From a virus: 45,551 bases of DNA. Both the position numbers and the translations under genes were made by a program. Below the pieces are notes generated by a model that was not told the origin of the DNA, did no database searches, and was given only the letters and a program-made list of their open reading frames with translations. The stretch covers positions 1-45,551 of the IMG/VR virus record IMGVR_UViG_3300022924_000021. One strand, 5' to 3'. Below, piece after piece: positions 1-5,703 of this stretch; positions within the stretch are counted from its first letter, which is position 1; each line of letters opens with the position of its first letter.

Positions 1-383
1 ACCCTCCCCATATAAATATATCCCCCAACATATACATAAATGTAAACGGACATAGTATTTATCACCCTGTCCCCGTAAACCCTGCATATGAAAATGTGTG
101 TCCACCCCCATGCCATGTACTAGACATACATGCAATAATATTAAATAATATAAAAATAATAAAATAATAATATAATACAATGTATATGCCATATGTCAAG
201 GTATATAATAATAAACATATAATATAATATAATAACTATATGTCAATACCTATATGATAGCCCTATACCCCACATATAAGACCATATATAATCTTTATTA
301 CAAGACTATGCATAGGGGTATTACTCTAGTATACTAGTATTAGTGATACGGACGGTATTACATAAGATATAGGGGGCTATACA
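1..383. other. AT-rich noncoding left end, possible origin region
   Basis: No convincing gene is seen here. The stretch at about 120-240 is almost pure A and T. The first 120 bases carry several short C runs on the plus strand. A perfect 12-base palindrome, CTAGTATACTAG, lies at 326-337 and could be an operator. If the window ends are joined, this region is part of the leader of the rightward promoter at 45287. An AT-rich stretch next to the GGTACTC copies fits a replication origin, but that is inference only. Confidence 0.4.
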
Positions 384-500
384 ATGACACAAGCAGATTA
401 CAGATACCAACAAGCACAAGACTTATGGCACTATAACGGTATAATAAAAGACGGTTATAGCCTTATAGAAGGTGTTATAGTACCTGACAACGAACTATAG
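384..500 (+). CDS. small hypothetical protein (38 aa)
   Basis: A short ATG ORF with an AGGGGG ribosome-binding sequence about eight bases upstream, ending in TAG at 500. The product starts MTQADYRYQQAQDLW, is tyrosine- and glutamine-rich, and has no domain I recognise. It is the first gene of the rightward arm, ahead of the terminator at 752-786. If the window ends join, it would be transcribed from the promoter at 45287. The ribosome-binding sequence favours a real gene, but its length makes this uncertain. Confidence 0.45.
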   Translation: MTQADYRYQQAQDLWHYNGIIKDGYSLIEGVIVPDNEL

Positions 501-557
501 AGGGTACTCGTTGCGCTTATATACATACCACCACATAAAACACACATAAACACAAGA

Positions 558-725
558 ATGGACACTATGAACACATACACATCACGCTATCAATACAGGA
601 CACAAGCACCAAAAAAGAACTATAAAAAAGTTATTCAATATATCACTATAGGGGTTATTATCATAGCTATTAGCCTTATAGTCAATACTGATACTTACCA
701 AGCTCTTATAGTTGCATTGTCTTAG
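558..725 (+). CDS. small single-pass membrane protein (55 aa)
   Basis: The ORF starts at ATG 558, with a second in-frame ATG at 567, and ends in TAG at 725. The N-terminal half is polar and basic with a PKKNYKK stretch. It is followed by one hydrophobic segment of about 17 residues (residues 28-43, rich in isoleucine) and a short tail, as expected of a small inner-membrane peptide with a positive-inside N-terminus. No good ribosome-binding site is seen. It is the last gene before the terminator at 752-786. Confidence 0.45.
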   Translation: MDTMNTYTSRYQYRTQAPKKNYKKVIQYITIGVIIIAISLIVNTDTYQALIVALS

Positions 726-751
726 TATATAGTATATAGCTTTATTGCCAT

Positions 752-786
752 AAAAGGGACGGATATCACATCTGCGCCCTTTTTTG
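752..786 (+). terminator. rho-independent terminator
   Basis: GGG pairs with CCC, and an inner CGGAT/ATCTG stem closes an ATCAC loop. The element is flanked by an A-tract on the left and TTTTTT on the right. It ends the first small plus-strand transcription unit. Confidence 0.65.
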
Positions 787-1103
787 ATTGTCTGTCAATA
801 ATCTGTTATGATATGTTTTATATTACCCTATATAGTAGACATATAATCAAGTATATGGTTATTGCAGAAAAGATAGTATGATATCAACCCGCCCGACTGT
901 CAATAGCTAACAGTATAAAAGCATATTAGACCATCAAAAATCTTAAAAAACAAGACTATGCAATAGTAAAATGGCATGCTATTATAGAGACAGTCAATAA
1001 GACGGACACCTTAACAATCAAAACATAGAACGCAAGCAATACACGCTTTAGTTATTATATAGAGTAGTTACAATTAAAACACTCACAATAATTAAAAAAG
1101 GTA

Positions 1104-1132
1104 TTGACAAGCGAACTAAGTTTTGATATACT
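1104..1132 (+). promoter_or_regulatory. sigma70-type promoter for the 1139-1653 RNA
   Basis: TTGACA at 1104-1109, a 17-bp spacer, and TATACT at 1127-1132. The inverted repeat GTCAA-GAGA-TTGAC at 1140-1153 falls at the expected transcription start and could be an operator. No ORF longer than about 15 codons follows before the terminator at 1615. Confidence 0.75.
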
Positions 1133-1138
1133 TAAGAC

Positions 1139-1653
1139 AGTCAAGAGATTGACGAACGGTAAAAAAGACAAGATTGAATAAAGACTTTACCCTAAGGGGT
1201 ACGCAATAAGCGCATAGCCTTACTATATATCTTACATAATCATCAGTTATAACAAGACTTTACTCGGTACGTAAATTGACCTTACGGGGTGGTACTCATT
1301 CAGTCGGACTTATAGCTATCGTTAGTAGTAGTTACGCCTCAAAAGGTACGCTATCCACGGACAATCTGGAGAGAATATTATTCAGTGTGTCTAAGGTACT
1401 CGTAAGCCATGCTTATGATTACTAAAGACGACCTAACACAGAATAATCACTAGAACGTACGCTTAGATAACTTTTGACACACGGACACTAAGAAATAGGT
1501 ACTCTTAGACGAATACGATTATTAGATGTACTTTAACATATAGGCTTGGTTCAATACCAGATAATACTCTTGCTTAGGCATGGCATAGGCAAGGGGTCTC
1601 ATAACGGATATATCAGGGGTGTTAGTCATAACACACTTCTAGCACCCCTTTTA
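1139..1653 (+). ncRNA. candidate structured noncoding RNA (~510 nt)
   Basis: This stretch has its own near-consensus promoter just upstream and a strong terminator at its end, and no ATG, GTG or TTG ORF above about 15 codons. Local hairpins are plentiful: TACCC-TAAG-GGGTA followed by CGC-AATAA-GCG near 1190-1215, CGTAA-ATTGACC-TTACG near 1270-1286, TAAGC-CAT-GCTTA near 1402-1414, and CTAAGA/TCTTAG near 1488-1507. A long-range GTGTGTC/GACACAC helix (about 1384 with 1475) encloses a 90-nt domain. Three GGTACTC copies lie inside. A TTGG-TTCAATA-CCAG stem-loop near 1550 resembles a tRNA T-arm. I do not recognise the family. It could be a regulatory RNA, or a long leader with an attenuator for the operon starting at 1732. 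Confidence 0.6.
1615..1653 (+). terminator. rho-independent terminator of the long RNA
   Basis: An 11-bp stem (AGGGGTGTTAG at 1615-1625 with CTAGCACCCCT at 1639-1649, one G-U pair) is followed by TTTTA. It separates the noncoding transcript from the small-gene operon, unless antitermination occurs. Confidence 0.8.
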
Positions 1654-1731
1654 TTCCAAGTTAGCTATAGATTGTACTCGTAGCACCAAGGGGTGGGATG
1701 GGTACTGATATAACTAAACAAGGGGATAAAT

Positions 1732-1815
1732 ATGTCAGAACACATGCAAAACGTACTCACACGACTATATGGTGAGAACTGGTGGGATTCTACAGACCAA
1801 AACGAAAGGGTCTAG
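1732..1815 (+). CDS. very small hypothetical protein (27 aa)
   Basis: The ATG follows an AAGGGG ribosome-binding sequence and the ORF stops at TAG 1815. The peptide (MSEHMQNVLTRLYGENWW...) is amphipathic with a WW pair. It is the first reading frame after the 1615-1653 terminator and sits 12 bases before the next gene. No family is recognised. Support is the ribosome-binding site and position only. Confidence 0.45.
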   Translation: MSEHMQNVLTRLYGENWWDSTDQNERV

Positions 1816-1827
1816 AGGGTATTCACA

Positions 1828-2046
1828 GTGAAAGCAATCAATTTTAAGCAATTAGAGGTAGAAGGTATGCATTGTATAGAAATCAAAGCGAGTAGTTTCA
1901 AGAGTTTTAAGGCACTCATCAACCGTAATGGGGGAGAGGTCTCAGTAGTCAGTAGGTATCAGGACAGTGGTATGCGACTGTTAGATGTAGAGGTGTCAAA
2001 GGATACTAAAGCTATCGACCGAGTAGAAAGGGCATTTTGTGTATAA
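1828..2046 (+). CDS. hypothetical early protein (72 aa)
   Basis: The ORF uses GTG at 1828 as its start and overlaps the next gene by eight bases, which supports translational coupling. The product is a small mixed alpha/beta protein with alternating charged and hydrophobic strands and no known motif. It belongs to the run of small early genes that phages often use to redirect the host. The function is unknown. Confidence 0.6.
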   Translation: MKAINFKQLEVEGMHCIEIKASSFKSFKALINRNGGEVSVVSRYQDSGMRLLDVEVSKDTKAIDRVERAFCV

Positions 2047-2251
2047 GAAAGTCATAGGGGTACTCTTGGTACTCGTACTTATGGTGGGATGTTTTATCGC
2101 AGGGCAAGAATATCAAAGGGCTAATGTTTTACAGACACTATATGGGGAGTATTTTCACATACAGATGTACGAAGACGGTAGCTATACTGGCGAAGACTTC
2201 GGTGGTAAACCAGTATCAGGTTGTATAGAGGGAGCATTGTGCAATGACTAA
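2039..2251 (+). CDS. small membrane-anchored or lipoprotein-like protein (70 aa)
   Basis: A GTG start at 2039 overlaps the previous stop. Residues 2-4 are YKK, followed by a hydrophobic stretch of about 17 residues ending in LMVGC, so it could be either a lipoprotein signal (Cys about residue 18, imperfect lipobox) or a plain N-terminal anchor. The remaining 50 residues would lie outside the membrane and hold two further cysteines (CIEGALC). An exposed phage lipoprotein could take part in superinfection exclusion, but nothing here proves that. Confidence 0.6.
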   Translation: MYKKVIGVLLVLVLMVGCFIAGQEYQRANVLQTLYGEYFHIQMYEDGSYTGEDFGGKPVSGCIEGALCND

Positions 2252-2396
2252 GATTTTTGTAATGACAAGGCGTAGTGGGTACTCGCACCAGATACCAGTA
2301 TGGAATCTAGGTGGGTTTATAGAGACACATCGCAAGAGAAGTAAAGGGTGGTTAGGCCGTGAGATATTGCGCCTAGTCATCAGTGGTAAGAACTGA
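2244..2396 (+). CDS. small basic hypothetical protein (50 aa)
   Basis: ATG 2244 lies inside the end of the preceding gene (8-base overlap) and the ORF stops at TGA 2394-2396. The product is strongly basic, with RR, HRKRSK and GREILR stretches, so nucleic-acid binding is possible. No domain is recognised. The terminal TGA is one of several showing that TGA is a stop codon in this genome. Confidence 0.5.
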   Translation: MTKIFVMTRRSGYSHQIPVWNLGGFIETHRKRSKGWLGREILRLVISGKN

Positions 2397-2416
2397 GAGA
2401 CTTATCAAGCTCATCT

Positions 2417-2472
2417 TTATAAGGTGGGCGTAGCCTATAGACCCCCTGCTATAGGTTACGCTTACCTCATAA
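2417..2472 (+). promoter_or_regulatory. 24-bp intergenic hairpin without T-tract
   Basis: The arms 2417-2440 and 2449-2472 pair over 24 positions with one mismatch and a few G-U pairs, around the loop ACCCCCTG. No run of T follows on either strand, so it is not an ordinary terminator. Its place between two small early genes fits an RNase III processing site or an mRNA-stabilising element of the kind known in T7 early transcripts. A protein-binding DNA inverted repeat is also possible. Confidence 0.6.
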
Positions 2473-2509
2473 GGGGTAATAATATCAATGTCATAGAAAG
2501 GATAATTCA

Positions 2510-2665
2510 ATGGCTAAGAACAAAATCACAGTAGACGTAGTATCAAAGACTAGTGAGAGCAAGATGACTTTCGAGAGTACTCGACAGTTGTTCGGTTGGC
2601 TAGTTCGTAACCCTAAAGCAACAGTTGGTGCTGATGGCAAGGGTAACTGGTTCATTAAAGTCTAG
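2510..2665 (+). CDS. small hypothetical protein (51 aa)
   Basis: ATG 2510 follows AAAGGA at a suitable distance. The protein starts MAKNKITVDVVSKTSESK and ends with a glycine-rich GADGKGNWFIKV segment that looks like a beta-hairpin. Its N-terminal pattern resembles small phage proteins of unknown function. It lies just after the long hairpin, so transcript processing would place it at the head of a message. Confidence 0.55.
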   Translation: MAKNKITVDVVSKTSESKMTFESTRQLFGWLVRNPKATVGADGKGNWFIKV

Positions 2666-2667
2666 CA

Positions 2668-2838
2668 ATGAGTGCTTATAGTACGGTAGAGGTAACACCA
2701 GAGTTCGCTCGGACGTTTTTAATCGGTAAGATTATGACCGCTACTAATGAGCAACTCGGTGATATGATGGATGTTTATGGTGATGACGGTGAGCCATTTT
2801 TCCTAAACAACTTCATGGTTACAGATAAGGGGGAGTAA
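2668..2838 (+). CDS. small acidic hypothetical protein (56 aa)
   Basis: The start lies two bases after the previous stop, so the two are probably co-translated. The product is acidic with a GDDGEP turn and no cysteines. No family is recognised. It ends eleven bases before the tRNA-Tyr-like sequence. Confidence 0.5.
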   Translation: MSAYSTVEVTPEFARTFLIGKIMTATNEQLGDMMDVYGDDGEPFFLNNFMVTDKGE

Positions 2839-2848
2839 TCCCCCACAT

Positions 2849-2934
2849 GCTTTGGTAATCTGTTAAAGAGGCAGGTCAGACTGTAAATCTGATACCATTC
2901 GGTTCGCTAGGGGCAGTACCTAGACAAAGCACCA
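2849..2934 (+). tRNA. tRNA-Tyr-like (anticodon GTA) with aberrant T-arm
   Basis: The acceptor GCTTTG pairs with CAAAGC and is followed by ACCA. The D-arm (CTG/CAG) has GG in its loop. The anticodon arm TCAGA-CTGTAAA-TCTGA is textbook and reads GTA (Tyr). A long variable arm (ACC-ATTC-GGT) fits a class II tRNA-Tyr. However, acceptor pair 7-66 is a G-A mismatch, and the T-stem CTAGG/CCTAG closes GGCAGTA instead of the usual TTCRANN loop. It may be a degenerate tRNA or a tRNA mimic. Confidence 0.55.
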
Positions 2935-3130
2935 AGTTTGCATAGCCTCAGTAATGTGGGGTGAAGGCACTATCGAAGTGTCGCAACCAGCTGTCGTAAG
3001 GCTGGTGTTATCTATGAGTCCCTAATCGCTAAGGGTGTACATTAGGCGTTGGAGCGTAATGGGTGTTCGACACGCCCACTGATGTATGGCGCTTGCTCAT
3101 GGGTAACACTGGTCTTATGACCGATAATAT
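2935..3130 (+). ncRNA. structured noncoding stretch with tRNA-like T-arm
   Basis: No gene fits these 195 bases, but stem-loops are dense: GCACT/AGTGT, ACCAGC-TGTCGTAAG-GCTGGT near 2986-3006, CCTAAT/ATTAGG near 3020-3045, and GGGTG-TTCGACA-CGCCC at 3061-3077. The last is a canonical tRNA T-arm with a TTCRANN loop. A complete cloverleaf could not be built because no anticodon arm fits. It may be a degenerate tRNA cluster or a distinct RNA co-transcribed with the tRNA-Tyr-like element. Confidence 0.4.
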
Positions 3131-3159
3131 CAAAAAGTAACCTGTCGTAAAGGAGAAAT

Positions 3160-3255
3160 ATGGTAGAGATAAGTCTACAAGAGTGGCAAAAACTACCTCA
3201 AGATAGTAAAAAAGTACTAGTAGAAGACGGTAAATGTAAGTTCTATAGGTTATAA
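3160..3255 (+). CDS. very small hypothetical protein (31 aa)
   Basis: AAAGGAG at 3149-3155 lies five bases before the ATG, which is strong start evidence for such a short ORF. The peptide is charged (MVEISLQEWQKLPQDSKKVL...). Its stop is directly followed by the ATG of the next gene. Immediately upstream another TGTCGT occurs in a CCT-GTCGTAA-AGG mini-hairpin that would include part of the ribosome-binding site. Confidence 0.5.
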   Translation: MVEISLQEWQKLPQDSKKVLVEDGKCKFYRL

Positions 3256-3330
3256 ATGAATAATACTATAACTATTATAGTGGTAATCATCATAATAGGA
3301 GTATATTTGTTAGGCTTAAAGAGGGAGTAG
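3256..3330 (+). CDS. membrane micro-peptide (24 aa)
   Basis: Starts immediately after the previous TAA and is almost entirely one transmembrane segment (MNNTITIIVVIIIIGVYLLG) followed by a charged LKRE tail. Tight packing between two genes supports it. Function is unknown; size and topology resemble micro-proteins that tune membrane complexes. Confidence 0.45.
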   Translation: MNNTITIIVVIIIIGVYLLGLKRE

Positions 3331-3331
3331 C

Positions 3332-3508
3332 ATGGTTTTACAGATAATAGCGCAAGATTATCGCACAATCAGTAGGAATGTTAGCCCTAAGAACATACAT
3401 ACTTACGTAGAGGGGTTTCTAATGCTTAGAAGCTACAATAAATGGGGTAAGTTATACATATTAAAGGGTAACGAAAGGAAACTCATAAGAGAGTTCGGTA
3501 AAAAATAA
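3332..3508 (+). CDS. small basic hypothetical protein (58 aa)
   Basis: ATG 3332 lies one base after the previous stop and the ORF's TAA overlaps the next ATG (TAATG). GAGGGAG upstream of the start serves as ribosome-binding site. The protein is basic, with a C-terminal KGNERKLIREFGKK segment that could bind nucleic acid. No domain recognised. Confidence 0.5.
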   Translation: MVLQIIAQDYRTISRNVSPKNIHTYVEGFLMLRSYNKWGKLYILKGNERKLIREFGKK

Positions 3509-3660
3509 TGATTGAATATAAAGACGTAGAGGCTTGGTTGGGTTCAGACCATGTGGAAACTACAGAACTGTTAGGGCTTATCGCTGATATAGCTAACGGT
3601 TTGTACACACCTGAACAACTGGCTAAAGAGATAAAGGAGTATAAAGAACATAATGAGTAG
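3508..3660 (+). CDS. small acidic hypothetical protein (50 aa)
   Basis: Coupled to the previous gene by a TAATG overlap, and overlapping the next gene by eight bases. The product is acidic and predicted helical (ETTELLGLIADIANGLYTPE...). No family is recognised. Both overlaps make it a convincing operon member. Confidence 0.55.
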   Translation: MIEYKDVEAWLGSDHVETTELLGLIADIANGLYTPEQLAKEIKEYKEHNE

Positions 3661-4069
3661 GTTTGTAAAAGTAAAGTTTCTTAGTACTAAAGATAGTCAA
3701 ACATCAATGGGCTATTTTTATAAAGAAGAACTAAGTAGAGCATTAAAGAAGTGGGACACTGTTTTAGTACCTACACGTTATGGTTTAACATTGGCAGTCG
3801 TTGTATCGACTTACAAGAATGAAGACCAAGTAAAAGAAGCTTATCAGAGCTATGGTACATTTGGCTTACATGACATCAAGTCTGTATCTGAAAAGATTAA
3901 GTCTAAAGTAGTAGACCAACAGCTTACTAAAGAAAAAGCTGGTGATATTAAAAAGAAGCTTGAAACTAAGATGAAAGAAGTGGATGAAGTTCAAAAGTAC
4001 AAGATGTACGCAGAGCTTGACCCCTCAATCGCAGAGTTGTTAGCGGAATTGGAAGAATTGCGTGCCTAA
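3653..4069 (+). CDS. hypothetical protein (138 aa) with beta N-domain and charged helical tail
   Basis: AAGGAG upstream and an 8-base overlap with the preceding gene support the start. Residues 1-55 look like a small beta-barrel (RFVKVKFL..., DTVLVPTRYGLTLAVVV). Residues 85-138 are lysine/glutamate-rich helices, possibly a coiled coil. The gene is directly upstream of, and overlaps, the cyclotransferase-like gene, so it may belong to the same pathway. No family assignment is possible by eye. Confidence 0.65.
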   Translation: MSRFVKVKFLSTKDSQTSMGYFYKEELSRALKKWDTVLVPTRYGLTLAVVVSTYKNEDQVKEAYQSYGTFGLHDIKSVSEKIKSKVVDQQLTKEKAGDIKKKLETKMKEVDEVQKYKMYAELDPSIAELLAELEELRA

Positions 4070-4382
4070 GATTTTCGCATACGGTACTCTGAACCTTCAC
4101 GAGGTACAAGACTGGTTGTGGAACGAGGAGAAACAGGGTCGAGTTAAACAGTTGAATGATTATAGACTAAACACATATCCTAGTGGTATATATTACATCA
4201 CTAAAGAGTTTGGTGAAACGGTTGCTGGTAAAGTATACGACATCACAGATGAGCAACTCAAGCGTACTGACGCTTATGAGGGTAACGCTTACGAACGTGA
4301 AATGGTTACTATAGACGGCGAAATAGTTAATGTTTACATACAAAGGAGTATTAAGGAAGATGAGCTTAAAAACAACGCTTAA
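4062..4382 (+). CDS. gamma-glutamylcyclotransferase-like (AIG2/GGCT family) protein
   Basis: A 106-residue protein with the family's signature FAYGTLN at its N-terminus (residues 5-11). A later DAYEGNAYER segment supplies the expected catalytic glutamate near residue 73. AIG2/GGCT enzymes release 5-oxoproline from gamma-glutamyl amines or handle related isopeptides. The start is GTG at 4062, overlapping the previous gene. The next gene encodes a predicted amide-bond ligase and the one after a class II amidotransferase, so a role in making or editing gamma-glutamyl-type amide bonds is likely. The substrate is unknown. Confidence 0.8.
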   Translation: MPKIFAYGTLNLHEVQDWLWNEEKQGRVKQLNDYRLNTYPSGIYYITKEFGETVAGKVYDITDEQLKRTDAYEGNAYEREMVTIDGEIVNVYIQRSIKEDELKNNA

Positions 4383-5682
4383 GGAAATTGAGTCAGCGGG
4401 TTTTAGTTACATTAAGGTTGAGCTTGAGGCACAACTGCGCCGACCATACGACAGTGATGAGGGTGAATACCAGACTTGTTCAGACTGTGATGGAGACGGT
4501 AGTCATGAGTGTAGCGATTGTGAGGGTAGTGGATACATTGAAGTAGAACTTACTCGACCAGACGGTAGTACATCAGATATGACAGAAGAAGTTACTTGTG
4601 ATGAGTGTAGCGGTGCAGGTAATCATGAGTGTTCAGAGTGTGAAGGTGGTGGTGAAGTATACCGTGAATCAGACGGTGATGACTTCGGTTCAGTAGAATA
4701 CTGCCAACGATACATCGAAGACCAACTTAGCCCAGAAGCGAAAGCGGCTATCATCTACGGTCGTTTCTACAATGACGGTTCAGTAGACAGCGAGTATACA
4801 TTCACAATTCACTCTAAGGACGCTAAGTTCTTACCTGAGATTATCGACAGCTTCAATAAGTTAGCAGAAGCAGTTGGTAATGGTATGGACGTAGACGGAG
4901 CAGGTATGCACGTTGCAGTTCTACCGACAGAGAGTAATGGTGTTTACCCAGTACGAAACTTCGCACTTGATGACACTAAGCTAACTAACTTCCGTACAGA
5001 GGTAACTAAGTTACTTCCAGCATTGTTCATCGCAGCTACTAGTGGTAACTTCACTAGGGCATTGAACTACCGACACCCTAAGATTGACTTTGACAAGTAC
5101 TCTGCAATTCACATTGTAGACGGACGTTGTTTAGAATATCGCTTGTTTGAGACTTGTTACCAACGACCAGAGGCTATCTTCGAGTACCTAGAGACGATTG
5201 CTCGTACACTAGAATACTACAAAGACCCTACTAAAAAGGTTGAATCAATCGGTAAAGAGTTCGTATTCTACGACCGAGAAGGTATCAAGGGCTTCACATC
5301 AACACCAGACCAAGTTCGTATCATTAAGAAACAGCTTAAAATGGTGGTTGGTAAGGGCGTAACGCTTAAGTCATTCATGAAAACTCGTGAGATTGACTTA
5401 TCAGTACAGACTCGAAACAAAGAGTTTGGTAAAAAGCTTGCTCGTGCTAAAGCGTTGTACATTGACGCTAAACGAGATTACGAATACCGTGTTTCACAAC
5501 CGCTATCACAATACGAACAAGAACGATGGCGTGAACACCGAAACTATGGCTACTTTGAAGGACGAGACACTCGTGAAGAACAGATTGCTTACATTCGTGG
5601 CATATCTAAAGTAGGTACAGAAGAAGAATTCGTAAACAGAAACGTACTAAGTATGCGACTAGCCGCCTCGGTTAGTTGTTAA
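4360..5682 (+). CDS. zinc-finger amidoligase-like (COOH-NH2 ligase) protein
   Basis: A 440-residue protein. ATG 4360 is chosen over 4330 because AAAGGAG lies 11 bases upstream. Residues 40-94 hold four CxxC pairs in DnaJ-type CxxCxGxG form (Cys 40/43, 51/54, 80/83, 91/94). Residues about 130-290 carry motifs I associate with glutamine-synthetase-fold amidoligases: a DGSV...E stretch (139-145), GAGMHV (180-185), KYSAIHI and CLEYRLFE (257-264). The zinc module appears inserted after the first strand (IKVELEAQ). Such enzymes join a carboxyl to an amine with ATP. The neighbours would supply ammonia and edit the product. The target, a metabolite, a host protein or the cell surface, is unknown. The C-terminal 130 residues are basic and helical. 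Confidence 0.68.
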   Translation: MSLKTTLKEIESAGFSYIKVELEAQLRRPYDSDEGEYQTCSDCDGDGSHECSDCEGSGYIEVELTRPDGSTSDMTEEVTCDECSGAGNHECSECEGGGEVYRESDGDDFGSVEYCQRYIEDQLSPEAKAAIIYGRFYNDGSVDSEYTFTIHSKDAKFLPEIIDSFNKLAEAVGNGMDVDGAGMHVAVLPTESNGVYPVRNFALDDTKLTNFRTEVTKLLPALFIAATSGNFTRALNYRHPKIDFDKYSAIHIVDGRCLEYRLFETCYQRPEAIFEYLETIARTLEYYKDPTKKVESIGKEFVFYDREGIKGFTSTPDQVRIIKKQLKMVVGKGVTLKSFMKTREIDLSVQTRNKEFGKKLARAKALYIDAKRDYEYRVSQPLSQYEQERWREHRNYGYFEGRDTREEQIAYIRGISKVGTEEEFVNRNVLSMRLAASVSC

Positions 5683-5686
5683 TAAG

Positions 5687-5703
5687 AAAGGAGCAAGATT
5701 ATT
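5687..5703 (+). promoter_or_regulatory. ribosome binding site deciding an ATT start
   Basis: AAAGGAG at 5687-5693 is seven bases from ATT 5701. The frame upstream of ATT contains TAA at 5683 and no ATG, GTG or TTG. Initiation must therefore occur at ATT 5701, or less likely at ATT 5698. Confidence 0.8.

Larger units (their letters stand above)
503..2582 (+). repeat. Dispersed GGTACTC repeats
   Basis: Exact GGTACTC occurs at 503, 1291, 1395, 1498, 2059, 2068 and 2278, all on the plus strand. Further GTACTC copies lie at 1674, 1753 and 2577. Many extend to GGTACTCG. They fall in noncoding DNA, inside the 1139-1653 RNA candidate and inside small genes, so codon use alone does not explain them. 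They could be binding sites, for example iterons of an origin, or conserved RNA elements. Confidence 0.55.

Noticed and set aside
1530-1580. A tRNA in the noncoding transcript (TTCAATA loop near 1550, possible TTA anticodon upstream)
   Set aside because: Only a T-arm-like hairpin is convincing; acceptor and anticodon stems cannot be paired and there is no CCA.
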